Assembly (NCBI RefSeq): GCF_900215205.1
Contig: NZ_OBDY01000030.1
Span: forward strand, 62,001 to 126,000
Source: Paractinoplanes atraurantiacus
GTDB lineage: Bacteria > Actinomycetota > Actinomycetes > Mycobacteriales > Micromonosporaceae
DNA: 64,000 bases
Reading direction: 5' to 3'
In this document: one piece after another, positions 25,066-32,847 of the stretch
How positions within the stretch are numbered: the first letter of the stretch is position 1
Layout of the letters: each line of letters begins with the position of its first letter
Position numbers and translations under genes: made by a program
The notes under the pieces: model-generated
The model's input: only the letters and a program-made list of their open reading frames with translations
Databases searched by the model: none
What the model was told of the DNA's origin: nothing

Positions 25066-25938
25066 ATGAGGACGGCGACGCGGCGGTTCGCGCTGTGGCG
25101 TGCGGACATCGACGGCGGGGTCTGTGCGGCGCCCGAGGAGTGTGTCCGGGAGCTGGAGGACCGCGAGACCGTCACCGTGGTGATGGAGCATCGGCAGCTC
25201 GGCGTGACCGCTGTGCGGGCCGAGTTCGCGTCGGCGCTGCGGCAGGATGTCGAGTGGGAGTTCACCGGCATCTCCTGGCCGCCCGACGTGCGCCCGGGTG
25301 TGCTCGTCACCGTCACCTGGCAGAAGAGCAAGGACGCCGTGGTGGTGCGGACCACGCCGCTGGACGAGCCGATGCGCGTGGACGGGGTCGACTACTTCCA
25401 CGAGTACGACCCGAAGGTGGTCACGCGCGAGTTCGATCCGGGCACATCAAACCGAGGTCAAGTGCTTGCGGCCGTACGGCGTCAGGGCCGCGTCTTCTCC
25501 GACGGCAGCGCCGTGCTCCCCGAGGAGCGTGTCAGTTCCCTGAGCGGGCTCGGCCGCGGCGCCAAGGCCGCTTTCCTGCTGCGCAACGCCGTCGACCAGC
25601 TGATCCGGGAGGGGTTCCTGACGCGGGTCGAGGGCAGCGTCGACTCCTCCGGCTACCCGTCCTATCCGCCGGCCGACGGCCAGAAGACGGCCGACATGCT
25701 CTTCTACGCCCCTCTGGTCGAGCCGGTGGAGTTCTACGACGAGGACGGCGAGGACGGGGACGGAGCCGATCGGCGAGACCATTGGGTACGGGGTTTCGTG
25801 CGCCGCCTTCCACCCGGCGCCCACCCGTCGGAGAAGCAGCTGAGCGCCCACGAGCAGGCCGTGGAGAACGCCCAGATAGGAGCCGGCGAGCTGGCGCCCG
25901 GTTATACGTTCGTCAAGCGCCACCACCGCAATGGCTGA
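25066..25938 (+). CDS. Hypothetical protein
   Basis: 290 aa from the ATG at 25066, preceded by GGGGAGGG. It begins with a beta-rich domain (RRFALWRADIDGGVCAAP, VTVVMEHRQLGVTAVR). A winged-helix-like middle follows, with RGAKAAFLLRNAVDQLIREGFL then TRVEGSVDSSGYPSYPPADG, and an acidic stretch EDGEDGDGADRRDHW. No family is recognised. The middle part resembles a DNA-binding or helix-turn-helix segment, but this is weak. It overlaps the Nudix gene by 8 bp and is probably co-transcribed with it. Confidence 0.55.
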   Translation: MRTATRRFALWRADIDGGVCAAPEECVRELEDRETVTVVMEHRQLGVTAVRAEFASALRQDVEWEFTGISWPPDVRPGVLVTVTWQKSKDAVVVRTTPLDEPMRVDGVDYFHEYDPKVVTREFDPGTSNRGQVLAAVRRQGRVFSDGSAVLPEERVSSLSGLGRGAKAAFLLRNAVDQLIREGFLTRVEGSVDSSGYPSYPPADGQKTADMLFYAPLVEPVEFYDEDGEDGDGADRRDHWVRGFVRRLPPGAHPSEKQLSAHEQAVENAQIGAGELAPGYTFVKRHHRNG

Positions 25939-26398
25939 CTACACGGCCACGTTGCCGCGCAAGCGCATGGGGGCCGGCGCGCTGCTCACCGGCGCCGACG
26001 GGCGGGTGCTGCTGGTCGAGCCGACGTACAAGCCGTACTGGGAGATTCCCGGCGGCGCGGTCGAGGCCGGCGAGTCGCCGCACGCGGCCGTGACGCGGGA
26101 GCTCGAGGAGGAGCTCGGCCTGGCCCTGAAGCCGGGCCGGCTGCTGGTCACCGACTGGGTGCCGCCGCGCGAGGGCCGCACCGAAGGGCTGATGCTGGTC
26201 TTCGACGGCGGCACGCTCAGCGACGAGCAGGCCGCCCGGATCCGCGTGCCCGCCGACGAGTTGCGCGGCTGGGCGTGGTCGACCGAGCGGCAGGCCGAGG
26301 AGCGCCTGTCCGGCCTGCTGGCCCGGCGGATCGTCGCCGCGATCCGCGCTCGCGCGGCCGGAACAGCGGTCTACCTGGAGAACGGCTACGTCGTCTGA
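25931..26398 (+). CDS. Nudix hydrolase
   Basis: 155 aa with a complete Nudix box, GGAVEAGESPHAAVTRELEE followed by ELGL, matching GX5EX7REUXEEXGU. These enzymes hydrolyse nucleoside diphosphates linked to other groups; the substrate cannot be deduced. N-terminal KRMGAGALLTGADGRVLLVE is the usual first strand pair. The ATG at 25931 overlaps the upstream hypothetical gene by 8 bp. Confidence 0.88.
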   Translation: MADYTATLPRKRMGAGALLTGADGRVLLVEPTYKPYWEIPGGAVEAGESPHAAVTRELEEELGLALKPGRLLVTDWVPPREGRTEGLMLVFDGGTLSDEQAARIRVPADELRGWAWSTERQAEERLSGLLARRIVAAIRARAAGTAVYLENGYVV

Positions 26399-26405
26399 AA
26401 GCCGG

Positions 26406-27074
26406 CTACGTCGTTCGCAGGCCGGCGGCCAGGGCCGCCAAATGGGCCGAGAAGCCGTGTGGGGCGCGGGCGACCGGCCGCGAGCTCGTGCTGACCGGGC
26501 AGCCCCCGTCGGCCACCACGTGCGCGCCGGCCGCGCGGAACCGGCCGATCAGCGCACGATCCTCGTCGTACGGCAAGGGCGGAAACCCACCCACCGAGAC
26601 GTACGCCGTCGCGGAGAACCCGAGATTCGCCCCGTGCACGTGCGGTTGTCCCGCCCGGCGATATCGGGCCTCGTAGACGGCTCGCAGCGCCTCCGGCCAG
26701 CGCAGCCAATCATCCACGGCCACCGTGCCCATCAGCAGGTCGGCACCCGCCCGGGCGTGCGCGAGCTGCCACTGCAGCCACTGCGCCGGCACCCGGCTGT
26801 CGGCGTCCGTCGTGGCCAGCCACAGACCGCCGGTTCCGGCTCTCATGGCGTACGCGGCCCCGGCCGCCCGCGCCTGACCGACGTTCCGCGCGTTCGTGGC
26901 GACCACGTGCGCCCCGGCCTTCGCGGCCAGCGCGGCGGTGTCGTCGGTGCACGAGTCGGCCGCCACGATGATCTCGACCGGAACCGGCGACGGGCACGAG
27001 CCCAGAGCGTTCAGGCATCCCGGCAGCAGTGACTCCTCGTTGTGCGCCGGCACGATCACCGCGATCCGGTTCAC
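26406..27074 (-). CDS. Family 2 glycosyltransferase
   Basis: 222 aa GT-A enzyme: VIVPAHNEESLLPGCLNAL at the N-terminus, IIVAADSCTDDTA, the DxD-like TTDADSRVPAQWL, and HVHGANLGFSATAYVSVGG before a PYDEDRALIGRFRA acceptor-side motif. It is predicted to move a sugar from a nucleotide donor. It has no transmembrane segment. Last gene of a four-gene operon with a NodS-like methyltransferase, PIG-L deacetylase and acyl-CoA-dehydrogenase-like protein; GTG start in a 4-bp overlap with the methyltransferase stop. Confidence 0.85.
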   Translation of the reverse strand: MNRIAVIVPAHNEESLLPGCLNALGSCPSPVPVEIIVAADSCTDDTAALAAKAGAHVVATNARNVGQARAAGAAYAMRAGTGGLWLATTDADSRVPAQWLQWQLAHARAGADLLMGTVAVDDWLRWPEALRAVYEARYRRAGQPHVHGANLGFSATAYVSVGGFPPLPYDEDRALIGRFRAAGAHVVADGGCPVSTSSRPVARAPHGFSAHLAALAAGLRTT

Positions 27075-27676
27075 GCGAGTCCCTCACGCTGGGCGACGGA
27101 CCGGGCTTCGGTGGTACGGGAGTAGACCTCCAGCACGAAGTCCGCCTCCTGCAGCCTCGACAGGCGGGTCAGGCCGGGCCGGGCGGCGATGGCCCGGTGC
27201 ACGTCGTCGCCGGAGCGCGCGTGCTCCTCGACCGGCCAGCGCCAGTGCACCGCGACGAGGTCGCCGCCCGGTTCCAGCGAGTCGACGGCCCGGGTGAGCA
27301 GCGTGTCGAGGTCGGCGTCGTCGAAGTAGTAGCCGAGCTCCGACAGTACGACCAGATCGAACGACCCGTCCGGCCACTCGGCCGGAATCGTGGCGCGCCC
27401 GACGGTCACCCCCGGCACCCCGGCCAGGCGCTTCGCGGCCGTCTCGACGGCGTCGCCGACCGCGTCGACGGCCAGCAGCTTGTCGCACCGCGGGGCCAGC
27501 AGCGCGGTGAGCCGCCCGGTCGAGCAGCCGGGCTCGAAGGCCGACCGGTAGCGCCGGGCCGGCGCGATAGCTGCCGTGAGTGCGTGTTTGCGGGCGTCGT
27601 ACCACCGGGACTCGAAGCTCCACGGGTCGGCGCTGGCCGCGTACATCTGCTGGAAGTAGTCAATGGGGGTCGTCAT
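27071..27676 (-). CDS. NodS-like SAM-dependent methyltransferase
   Basis: 201 aa class I methyltransferase. Opening YFQQMYAASADPWSFESRWY with DARKHALT is characteristic of the NodS-like group. Motif I is AFEPGCSTGRLTALLA, followed by LLAVDAVGDAVETA, FDLVVLSELGYYF and LEPGGDLVAVHW. By analogy with NodS it may N-methylate an amino sugar exposed by the neighbouring deacetylase; that is inference. It is coupled on both sides by 4-bp overlaps. Confidence 0.85.
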   Translation of the reverse strand: MTTPIDYFQQMYAASADPWSFESRWYDARKHALTAAIAPARRYRSAFEPGCSTGRLTALLAPRCDKLLAVDAVGDAVETAAKRLAGVPGVTVGRATIPAEWPDGSFDLVVLSELGYYFDDADLDTLLTRAVDSLEPGGDLVAVHWRWPVEEHARSGDDVHRAIAARPGLTRLSRLQEADFVLEVYSRTTEARSVAQREGLA

Positions 27677-28398
27677 GCCAGCACCACCTCGAACGGGCGC
27701 GCGAATCGCGCGAGAACATGCGGCGGCAGAATGGCCGCGTCGGCCGGATCCGGTCCGAGCGGATGGATCTGGCTGGGAAAGGCTTCGATGGCGGCCTGCT
27801 TGGCGGCCAAGACTTCGGGGCTCAGGGGTACGCGGCGAGCGCGTTCCCACGGCACGCGGGAATCTCCCGGCGAAGCCCAGTGCCAGGTCCAGATCGGATA
27901 TTCGAGAAGGCGAGCGCCGGTCCGCGCACAGGCTTCGGCGGCGGCCCGGCCGACGGCCTCGTGGTCGGGGTGCCCGTCACCCCGCCAGGTCGCAAGACAC
28001 CACTGGCCCTCGCCGAGCAGCCCGGCCAGCGCGTCGGCGAGCGCCGCTTCGTCGATGCCGCCGTCCGGCTGCCCGAGCCGAACCACCGGCGATGCACCGA
28101 GCCCGAGACGGTCCATCGCCTCCGCGGTCTCGTCGCGGCGGATGCCGGCCAGCCGCTCCGGCGTGTAGACGCTCGACCCGGGATGTGACGCCTCACCATC
28201 GGTGACGGCCACCAGGCTGACGTCACCGAGAGTCGCCATCAGTCCCGCCACGCCGAGTATCTCGTCATCCGGATGCGGCGCGACGACGACAGGCGGCCGC
28301 GGCCCGGCCTCCAGCCCCAGCACCGGCCACGCCGTCATCGCCGGCCAGCTTTGCCAGGTCGCCTCGGCCGTCCCCTCACCGGCAATCGCGATCACCAC
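27673..28398 (-). CDS. PIG-L family deacetylase
   Basis: 241 aa zinc-dependent N-deacetylase of the LmbE/PIG-L fold. The metal and catalytic site is APHPDDEILG at about residue 40, and the second metal motif is GDGHPDHEAVGRA. Typical substrates in the family are N-acetylglucosaminyl compounds (MshB, PIG-L). Two adjacent GTG codons (28398, 28395) could start it; the second gives the GTGA overlap used throughout this operon. It lies between the NodS-like methyltransferase and the acyl-CoA-dehydrogenase-like gene. Confidence 0.87.
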   Translation of the reverse strand: MVIAIAGEGTAEATWQSWPAMTAWPVLGLEAGPRPPVVVAPHPDDEILGVAGLMATLGDVSLVAVTDGEASHPGSSVYTPERLAGIRRDETAEAMDRLGLGASPVVRLGQPDGGIDEAALADALAGLLGEGQWCLATWRGDGHPDHEAVGRAAAEACARTGARLLEYPIWTWHWASPGDSRVPWERARRVPLSPEVLAAKQAAIEAFPSQIHPLGPDPADAAILPPHVLARFARPFEVVLA

Positions 28399-29645
28399 GG
28401 CTCGCCGTCCCCACGTGCCACTCCGAGTCGCGGGAGGGAGGCCGAACGCAGGGCGCCCGGGTCAGGCCGGCCGACGTCCGTGGCTGCCCCGCGCCGGCCG
28501 AGACCCTCGGCTTCCTCGGGCGGGGCCAGGTCGGTGCTTTCCCCGGGCGAAGCCAGGTCGGTGGCTTCCTCGGGCGAAGCCAGGTCGGTGGCTTCCTCGG
28601 GCGAGGCCAGGATGGCGGCGCCGAGTTGCTCCAGGTCCTTCTCGGCGTGGCTCTGACGCAGGTAGACGGTCAGGTCGGCGACGCGGCGAGCGTGCTGCTC
28701 GTCGCGGCTCAGGGGGCCCGCACCGAGCGCGCGGCCCACATGGTCGAGGACCTGGGTGGCGGCCGCCTCGACGGTCGCGCGCACCCGCAGCGCCAGCCGG
28801 TGCACGTTCCGGGTGGGGTCGGCGTCGATCTCAGCCGCCGCCTCGGCCAGAACCGCGCGAGCCGCGCCCAGCGCCACGTCCACCGCGCCCAGGTGGGCCA
28901 GCCCGTGCGGGCCGAGATCAGCGGCACTGAGGCGAGTCCGGCCGCGCGGACCGCCGTCGGCCGCGCTGAGGTCGGCCGAACGACGGGAGCCGCGGTCGGC
29001 GACGCTGAGGTCGGCCGAACGACGGGAGCCGCCGTCGGCGGCGCTGAGGTCGCCCGGACCGCGCGGGCGCAGGTCGGGGGCGGTGAGCAGGCGGTCGGCG
29101 ACGCCGAGGGCGCCGCCGTACCAGCAGGCGGCCACGCCGATGCCGCCGTGCCAGAAGCCTGGGCGATTCACGTACTGGCCGGGCTCTCCCACCGGGCGGG
29201 CGGGTGCGGCGTCGAAGCGGATCGTGCGGCTGTCGCTGCCGGCCATGCCGATCGCGGGCCAGGTCCCGTCGACCGGTCGGGCGTGCGGGGGCTCGTTCCG
29301 CACGGCGAACAGCCGGATGCCGTCGTCGGCCACCGCCGTCACCAGCGCGTCCGTGCACCAGGCGGCGCCCGAGCACCACGGGCGGTCGCCGGTCAGGCGC
29401 CAGCCGCCGGGGGTGTGCTCAGCCCGTACGGACGAAGGTGCCGCCGCCCAGACACCCCACCTCTCCCCCGGCGGGGTTTCGGGTTTGCCCAGGTCGCCCA
29501 GCTCGACGCGAATGGCGACGGCGTCGGCGTGGCCCTCGCCGAGCCGGGCCTCGACGAGATCGTGGCGGCCGAGATCGGCCAGGAGGCGCAGACGTTCAGC
29601 GGTGGCACCGTGCCCGGGAAGCGGCAGGTGAGGGGGGTTGATCAC
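28392..29645 (-). CDS. Acyl-CoA-dehydrogenase-like protein with repeat insertions
   Basis: About 417 aa from the GTG at 29645. The middle shows the acyl-CoA dehydrogenase beta-domain pattern (WGVWAAAPSSVRAEHTPGGW, RLTGDRPWCSGAAWCTDALV) and helical C-domain, but the N-terminal helices are short and no canonical catalytic Glu is visible. Two regions are tandem repeats: four 13-residue units (LSAADGGSRRSAD type) between the beta and C-domains, and three to four 9-residue units (LASPEEATD) near the C-terminus. It is first in the operon with PIG-L, methyltransferase and GT2 genes, a combination I recall in other actinobacteria. Confidence 0.7.
   Translation of the reverse strand: MINPPHLPLPGHGATAERLRLLADLGRHDLVEARLGEGHADAVAIRVELGDLGKPETPPGERWGVWAAAPSSVRAEHTPGGWRLTGDRPWCSGAAWCTDALVTAVADDGIRLFAVRNEPPHARPVDGTWPAIGMAGSDSRTIRFDAAPARPVGEPGQYVNRPGFWHGGIGVAACWYGGALGVADRLLTAPDLRPRGPGDLSAADGGSRRSADLSVADRGSRRSADLSAADGGPRGRTRLSAADLGPHGLAHLGAVDVALGAARAVLAEAAAEIDADPTRNVHRLALRVRATVEAAATQVLDHVGRALGAGPLSRDEQHARRVADLTVYLRQSHAEKDLEQLGAAILASPEEATDLASPEEATDLASPGESTDLAPPEEAEGLGRRGAATDVGRPDPGALRSASLPRLGVARGDGEPW
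28507..28620 (-). repeat. 27-bp in-frame tandem repeat
   Basis: Units of 27 bp (ccaggtcggt... starts at 28526, 28553, 28580, 28607) encode LASPEEATD repeats near the C-terminus of the acyl-CoA-dehydrogenase-like protein. Units are nearly identical, indicating recent expansion. Confidence 0.9.
28925..29080 (-). repeat. 39-bp in-frame tandem repeat
   Basis: Four units of 39 bp (cgctgaggtc marks at 28964, 29003, 29042, with a diverged unit at 28925) encode 13-residue repeats of the type LSAADGGSRRSAD inside the acyl-CoA-dehydrogenase-like protein. The two central units are almost identical. Confidence 0.9.
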
Positions 29646-29699
29646 GTGCGCGCATTTACCCGCGCCACCGAAACTCAACCAACGTGCGAGACTTCCGCG

Positions 29700-30470
29700 G
29701 TGCTCACCCTCCCCAGCGGCGTCTCGCTCTCCTACCTGACGCGCGGCAGCGCCGGCGGCCCCGTCACCGTTCTGCTGCACGGGCTGGCGGGAAGCGCCCG
29801 GGAGATGCTGCCGACGGCCACCGCTCTGGCCGCCGCCGGGCATCGGGCCGTCGCGCTCGACCAGCGCGGCCACGGCCGCTCCACCCGCCGCCCCGGCGAC
29901 CTGTCCCGCGAGGCCTTCGTCGCCGATGTCGTGGCGCTGATCCGTGAGGTGGCCGACGGCCCGGTCACCCTCGTGGGGCAGTCGATGGGCGGGCACACCG
30001 CGATGCTGACGGCCGCCTGGCATCCCGATCTGGTGGGCCGGCTGGTCATGCTCGAAGCCGGCGTCGGCGGTGGTGAACGGGCCGAGCTGGGCCGGTATTT
30101 CGCCTCATGGCCGCTGCCGTTCCCCACCCTCGAGGCGGCCGCGTCGTTCCTCGGGCCCAAGCCCATCACCGGGGCCTGGCTCGCCGACCTCGAGGAGCGG
30201 GACGGCGGCTGGTGGCCCCGGTTCGACGCCGACGTCATGCAGGCCGCCATCGACCCGGTCACGGCCGTGGCCCGCTGGGCCGAGTGGGAGCAGATCATCG
30301 CGCCCACCCTGCTCGTGACCGGCGAAAAGGGCATTGTTCCGGCCACCGAAACAGAGCAGATGCTTGCCGTACGGCCGGAGACCGCCCACGCCGTGATCGC
30401 GGGCGCCGGGCACGACGCCCATCTCGAACAGCCCGAGGCGTGGATCGAGGCCCTGCTCAGAGGGCTTTGA
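29700..30470 (+). CDS. Alpha/beta hydrolase
   Basis: 256 aa from the GTG at 29700. Hydrolase fold with oxyanion-hole region VLLHGLAGSAREMLP, ALDQRGHGRST, nucleophile elbow VGQSMGGHTAML (Ser at about residue 96), and the histidine in GAGHDAHLEQPEAW near the C-terminus. No signal peptide. It could hydrolyse esters, lactones or C-C bonds; the specificity is not readable. It is divergent from the acyl-CoA-dehydrogenase operon and overlaps the convergent RpiB-like gene by 14 bp. Confidence 0.82.
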   Translation: MLTLPSGVSLSYLTRGSAGGPVTVLLHGLAGSAREMLPTATALAAAGHRAVALDQRGHGRSTRRPGDLSREAFVADVVALIREVADGPVTLVGQSMGGHTAMLTAAWHPDLVGRLVMLEAGVGGGERAELGRYFASWPLPFPTLEAAASFLGPKPITGAWLADLEERDGGWWPRFDADVMQAAIDPVTAVARWAEWEQIIAPTLLVTGEKGIVPATETEQMLAVRPETAHAVIAGAGHDAHLEQPEAWIEALLRGL

Positions 30471-30861
30471 TGTTCGCCGCCTCGTCCGGGTCGGGCTCCG
30501 GCTCGGCCAGGAACGCCCGCAGCACCTCGACCGCCACGTCCGGCGCGAGGCGCTTGAGGCTCATGGCGAGCACGTTGGCGTCGTTCCAGAGGCGGGCGCC
30601 CTTGGCGATCCACGGGTCCCAGGCCAGGGCGGCCCGCACGCCGGGCACCTTGTTGGCCGCGATGGCCGTGCCCGTGCCGGTCCAGCACATCACCACGCCG
30701 TAGTCGGCGCGGCCCTCGACGACGTCGAGTCCGACCGCGCGGCCCAGCTCGGGCCAGGTCGCGAAGGACGGCCGGAGCACCTCGTGGCCGTCGTCGGTCA
30801 GGGCCTGGACCACCGCCCGGGTCGTGTCGTTCTCGTCGTCGCTGCCGAAGGCCACCCGCAT
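30457..30861 (-). CDS. RpiB/LacAB-family sugar-phosphate isomerase
   Basis: 134 aa. The RpiB fold signature is clear: MRVAFGSDDEND start, and the active-site loop VVMCWTGTGTAIAANKVPGV with the catalytic Cys retained, although Gly is replaced by Trp compared with E. coli RpiB. WDPWIAKGARLWNDANVLAM completes the site. It may interconvert ribulose- and ribose-5-phosphate or a related sugar phosphate. It lies 10 bp downstream of the alcohol dehydrogenase gene on the same strand. Confidence 0.82.
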   Translation of the reverse strand: MRVAFGSDDENDTTRAVVQALTDDGHEVLRPSFATWPELGRAVGLDVVEGRADYGVVMCWTGTGTAIAANKVPGVRAALAWDPWIAKGARLWNDANVLAMSLKRLAPDVAVEVLRAFLAEPEPDPDEAANIKAL

Positions 30862-30871
30862 GACGGCCAGC

Positions 30872-32017
30872 CTATTTCAGCCACGGGTCGACGAGAATCT
30901 TCGCGTGCCGCCCGGCCCGCCCCAGCTCGTCGAAGGCGCCGGCCACGCCGTCGAGGCCGACCACGCCGGTGAGCAGCGGGCGCGGGTCGAGCTTGCGGCG
31001 GGCGACCAGGTGCAGCGTGGCGCGGAACTCGGCCGGGTCGTAGCAGAACGAGAACCGCAGGTCGATCTCCTTGTTGCTGGCCATGGTGGGGCGGAACGTG
31101 TCCGGTCGCATGCACACGCCGACCACGACCACGCGGGACTGGAACGGCGCCCGGGTCACGATCTCCTCGATGACGCCGGGCACGCCCACGCACTCGAAGA
31201 CCACCGCGCCGCGCGGGCCGGCGCCGAGGCGCTGGGCGGCGGTCAGGGCCGACCACCACGGCAGGCCGGGCACGGAACGCAAGGCGTGCAGCGCGTCCAG
31301 GCCGGTGCCGTAGAGCTCGGGCGCCGAGGTGACCGGCCCGTCACCGAGCATCTCCCACGGCGACTCCACGGCCGGGTCGACCACCACGTCGGCGCCGCAC
31401 GCCCACGCGAGCTCCCGCCGGCCGGCCGAGTAATCGCTCGCCACCACGTGGCGTACACCCAAAGCCTTGAGAATGAGGATGACCGCCAGGCCGATGGGAC
31501 CGCAACCGATGACCACCGCGGGGTCGCGGCGGGCGACCTCGCCGCGCCGGACCGCGTGGTAGGCCACGGCCAGCGGCTCGGTCAGCGCGGCCAGATCCGG
31601 CGGCAGGCCGGCCGGCACCGGCATGGCGGCGTCCTCGGCGACCAGCATGTACTCCGCGTACGCGCCCGGGGCCTCGGTGGACAGGCCGATCATGTGGATG
31701 TCGTCGCCGTGCCGGATCAGCGGCAGGGCGACGACCGCCTGGCCCGGCCGCCAGCGCCGCCGGCAGCCCGGACCGTAGGCGTCGACCGCGCCGGTGAACT
31801 CGTGCCCCATGACGACCCGCTGCTTGGCCCGCATGAAATCGGGATAGCCGACCTCGGCCGCGACGTCGGCGCTCACGTCCGGGTCGACCCGCACGTGCAG
31901 GTCGGAGCCGCAGATGCCGGCCCGGGTGACGCGCAGACGGACCTGGCCCGGCCCGGGTGTCGGTTGTGGAACGTCGGCCACGCCGAGTTCGCCTTCGTGC
32001 AGCACCACGGCTCTCAT
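30872..32017 (-). CDS. Zinc-type medium-chain alcohol/polyol dehydrogenase
   Basis: 381 aa. Catalytic zinc ligands are in RAGICGSDLHVRV and VVMGHEFTGAVDAYGPG; the NAD(P)-binding motif is VVIGCGPIGLAVILIL. The four-Cys structural zinc lobe of classical enzymes is absent. It belongs to the threonine/sorbitol-dehydrogenase-like group. The neighbouring RpiB-like isomerase suggests a sugar or polyol route. The ATG at 32017 is the only good start. Confidence 0.87.
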   Translation of the reverse strand: MRAVVLHEGELGVADVPQPTPGPGQVRLRVTRAGICGSDLHVRVDPDVSADVAAEVGYPDFMRAKQRVVMGHEFTGAVDAYGPGCRRRWRPGQAVVALPLIRHGDDIHMIGLSTEAPGAYAEYMLVAEDAAMPVPAGLPPDLAALTEPLAVAYHAVRRGEVARRDPAVVIGCGPIGLAVILILKALGVRHVVASDYSAGRRELAWACGADVVVDPAVESPWEMLGDGPVTSAPELYGTGLDALHALRSVPGLPWWSALTAAQRLGAGPRGAVVFECVGVPGVIEEIVTRAPFQSRVVVVGVCMRPDTFRPTMASNKEIDLRFSFCYDPAEFRATLHLVARRKLDPRPLLTGVVGLDGVAGAFDELGRAGRHAKILVDPWLK

Positions 32018-32040
32018 GCCTCACATCGTCGGGCATCACT

Positions 32041-32766
32041 TCACCACGGCACCACCCCCGCGTCCTCGAAGAACGCGCCGCTGGGCCCGCCGTCGGGCAG
32101 CGTGGCCAGGCGGAGAGCGGTGGCCGCGCCCTGCTCGGGCGTGCGGTGACCACGGAAGCCGTTCAGATCGGTCGCCACGAAACCCGGGCAGGCCATGTTG
32201 ATCAGGATGTTCGTGTCCCGCAGCGCCTTGGCGTACTGGATGGTCACGGCGTTCAAGAACGTCTTCGAGGGGGCGTAGGCCATGGAGAGCGGCCCGGTCT
32301 CGCCATCGGGCTCACTCTGCCGCGTCAGCGATCCGACGCCGCTCGACATGTTGACGATCCGCGGCGACGCCGACCGGCGCAGCAGCGGCAGCATCACGTC
32401 GGTGACCCGGATGACGCCGAGGACGTTCGTCTCCATCACGTCCCGCACGATCGACAGGTCCGTCTCGGTCGGCGCCTGCTGCCAGCCGCCGGTGATGGCG
32501 GCGTTATTGACGAGCACATCCAAACGGCCGGCCTTGGCCTCGATCAGGGCCGCGGCGGCACTCACGCTGGCGTCGTCGGTGACATTCAGGGGTACGCCGA
32601 ACACGTCCGCCCCGGACGCACGAAGCTTCTCCACCGCGGCGTCGCGCCGCTGCTCGTCGCGGGCGCCCACACCGACGGTGAACCCGCGGGCGGCCAGGCC
32701 GGCCGCGATCTCGTACCCGATTCCCTTGTTGGCCCCCGTGACCAGGGCAATCTTGTTGTCGCTCAT
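32041..32766 (-). CDS. Short-chain dehydrogenase/reductase
   Basis: 241 aa SDR with cofactor motif ALVTGANKGIGYEIA, NNAAI at about residue 85, and active site YAPSK (Tyr/Lys) preceded by VNMSSG. Its C-terminal PDGGPSGAFFEDAG is typical of carbonyl-reductase-like bacterial SDRs that act on ketones or aldehydes. It is divergent from a LysR regulator with an operator-like palindrome between them, the usual arrangement for a LysR-controlled target. Confidence 0.88.
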   Translation of the reverse strand: MSDNKIALVTGANKGIGYEIAAGLAARGFTVGVGARDEQRRDAAVEKLRASGADVFGVPLNVTDDASVSAAAALIEAKAGRLDVLVNNAAITGGWQQAPTETDLSIVRDVMETNVLGVIRVTDVMLPLLRRSASPRIVNMSSGVGSLTRQSEPDGETGPLSMAYAPSKTFLNAVTIQYAKALRDTNILINMACPGFVATDLNGFRGHRTPEQGAATALRLATLPDGGPSGAFFEDAGVVPW

Positions 32767-32820
32767 GCCATCGATCCTGTCGCCGCCGGCCCGGGCGACC
32801 AACACCGTTCCGGTACCCAC

Positions 32821-32839
32821 CGATACCGTGCGGGTATCG
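32821..32839. promoter_or_regulatory. LysR-box-like inverted repeat
   Basis: CGATACC-GTGCG-GGTATCG, perfect 7-bp arms with a 5-bp spacer, lies 8 bp before the LysR start in the 81-bp gap to the divergent SDR. A related half-site (CGGTACC) occurs just upstream at 32811. It contains a T-N11-A-like arrangement expected for LysR regulators. Likely binding site for the adjacent regulator. Confidence 0.7.
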
Positions 32840-32847
32840 TTCGCGGC

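Noticed and set aside
30457..30861. RpiB-like protein with CWTGTG instead of CGTGxG as a broken enzyme
   Set aside because: The catalytic Cys and AANKVPGV loop are intact, and the Trp variant is familiar from actinobacterial homologues.
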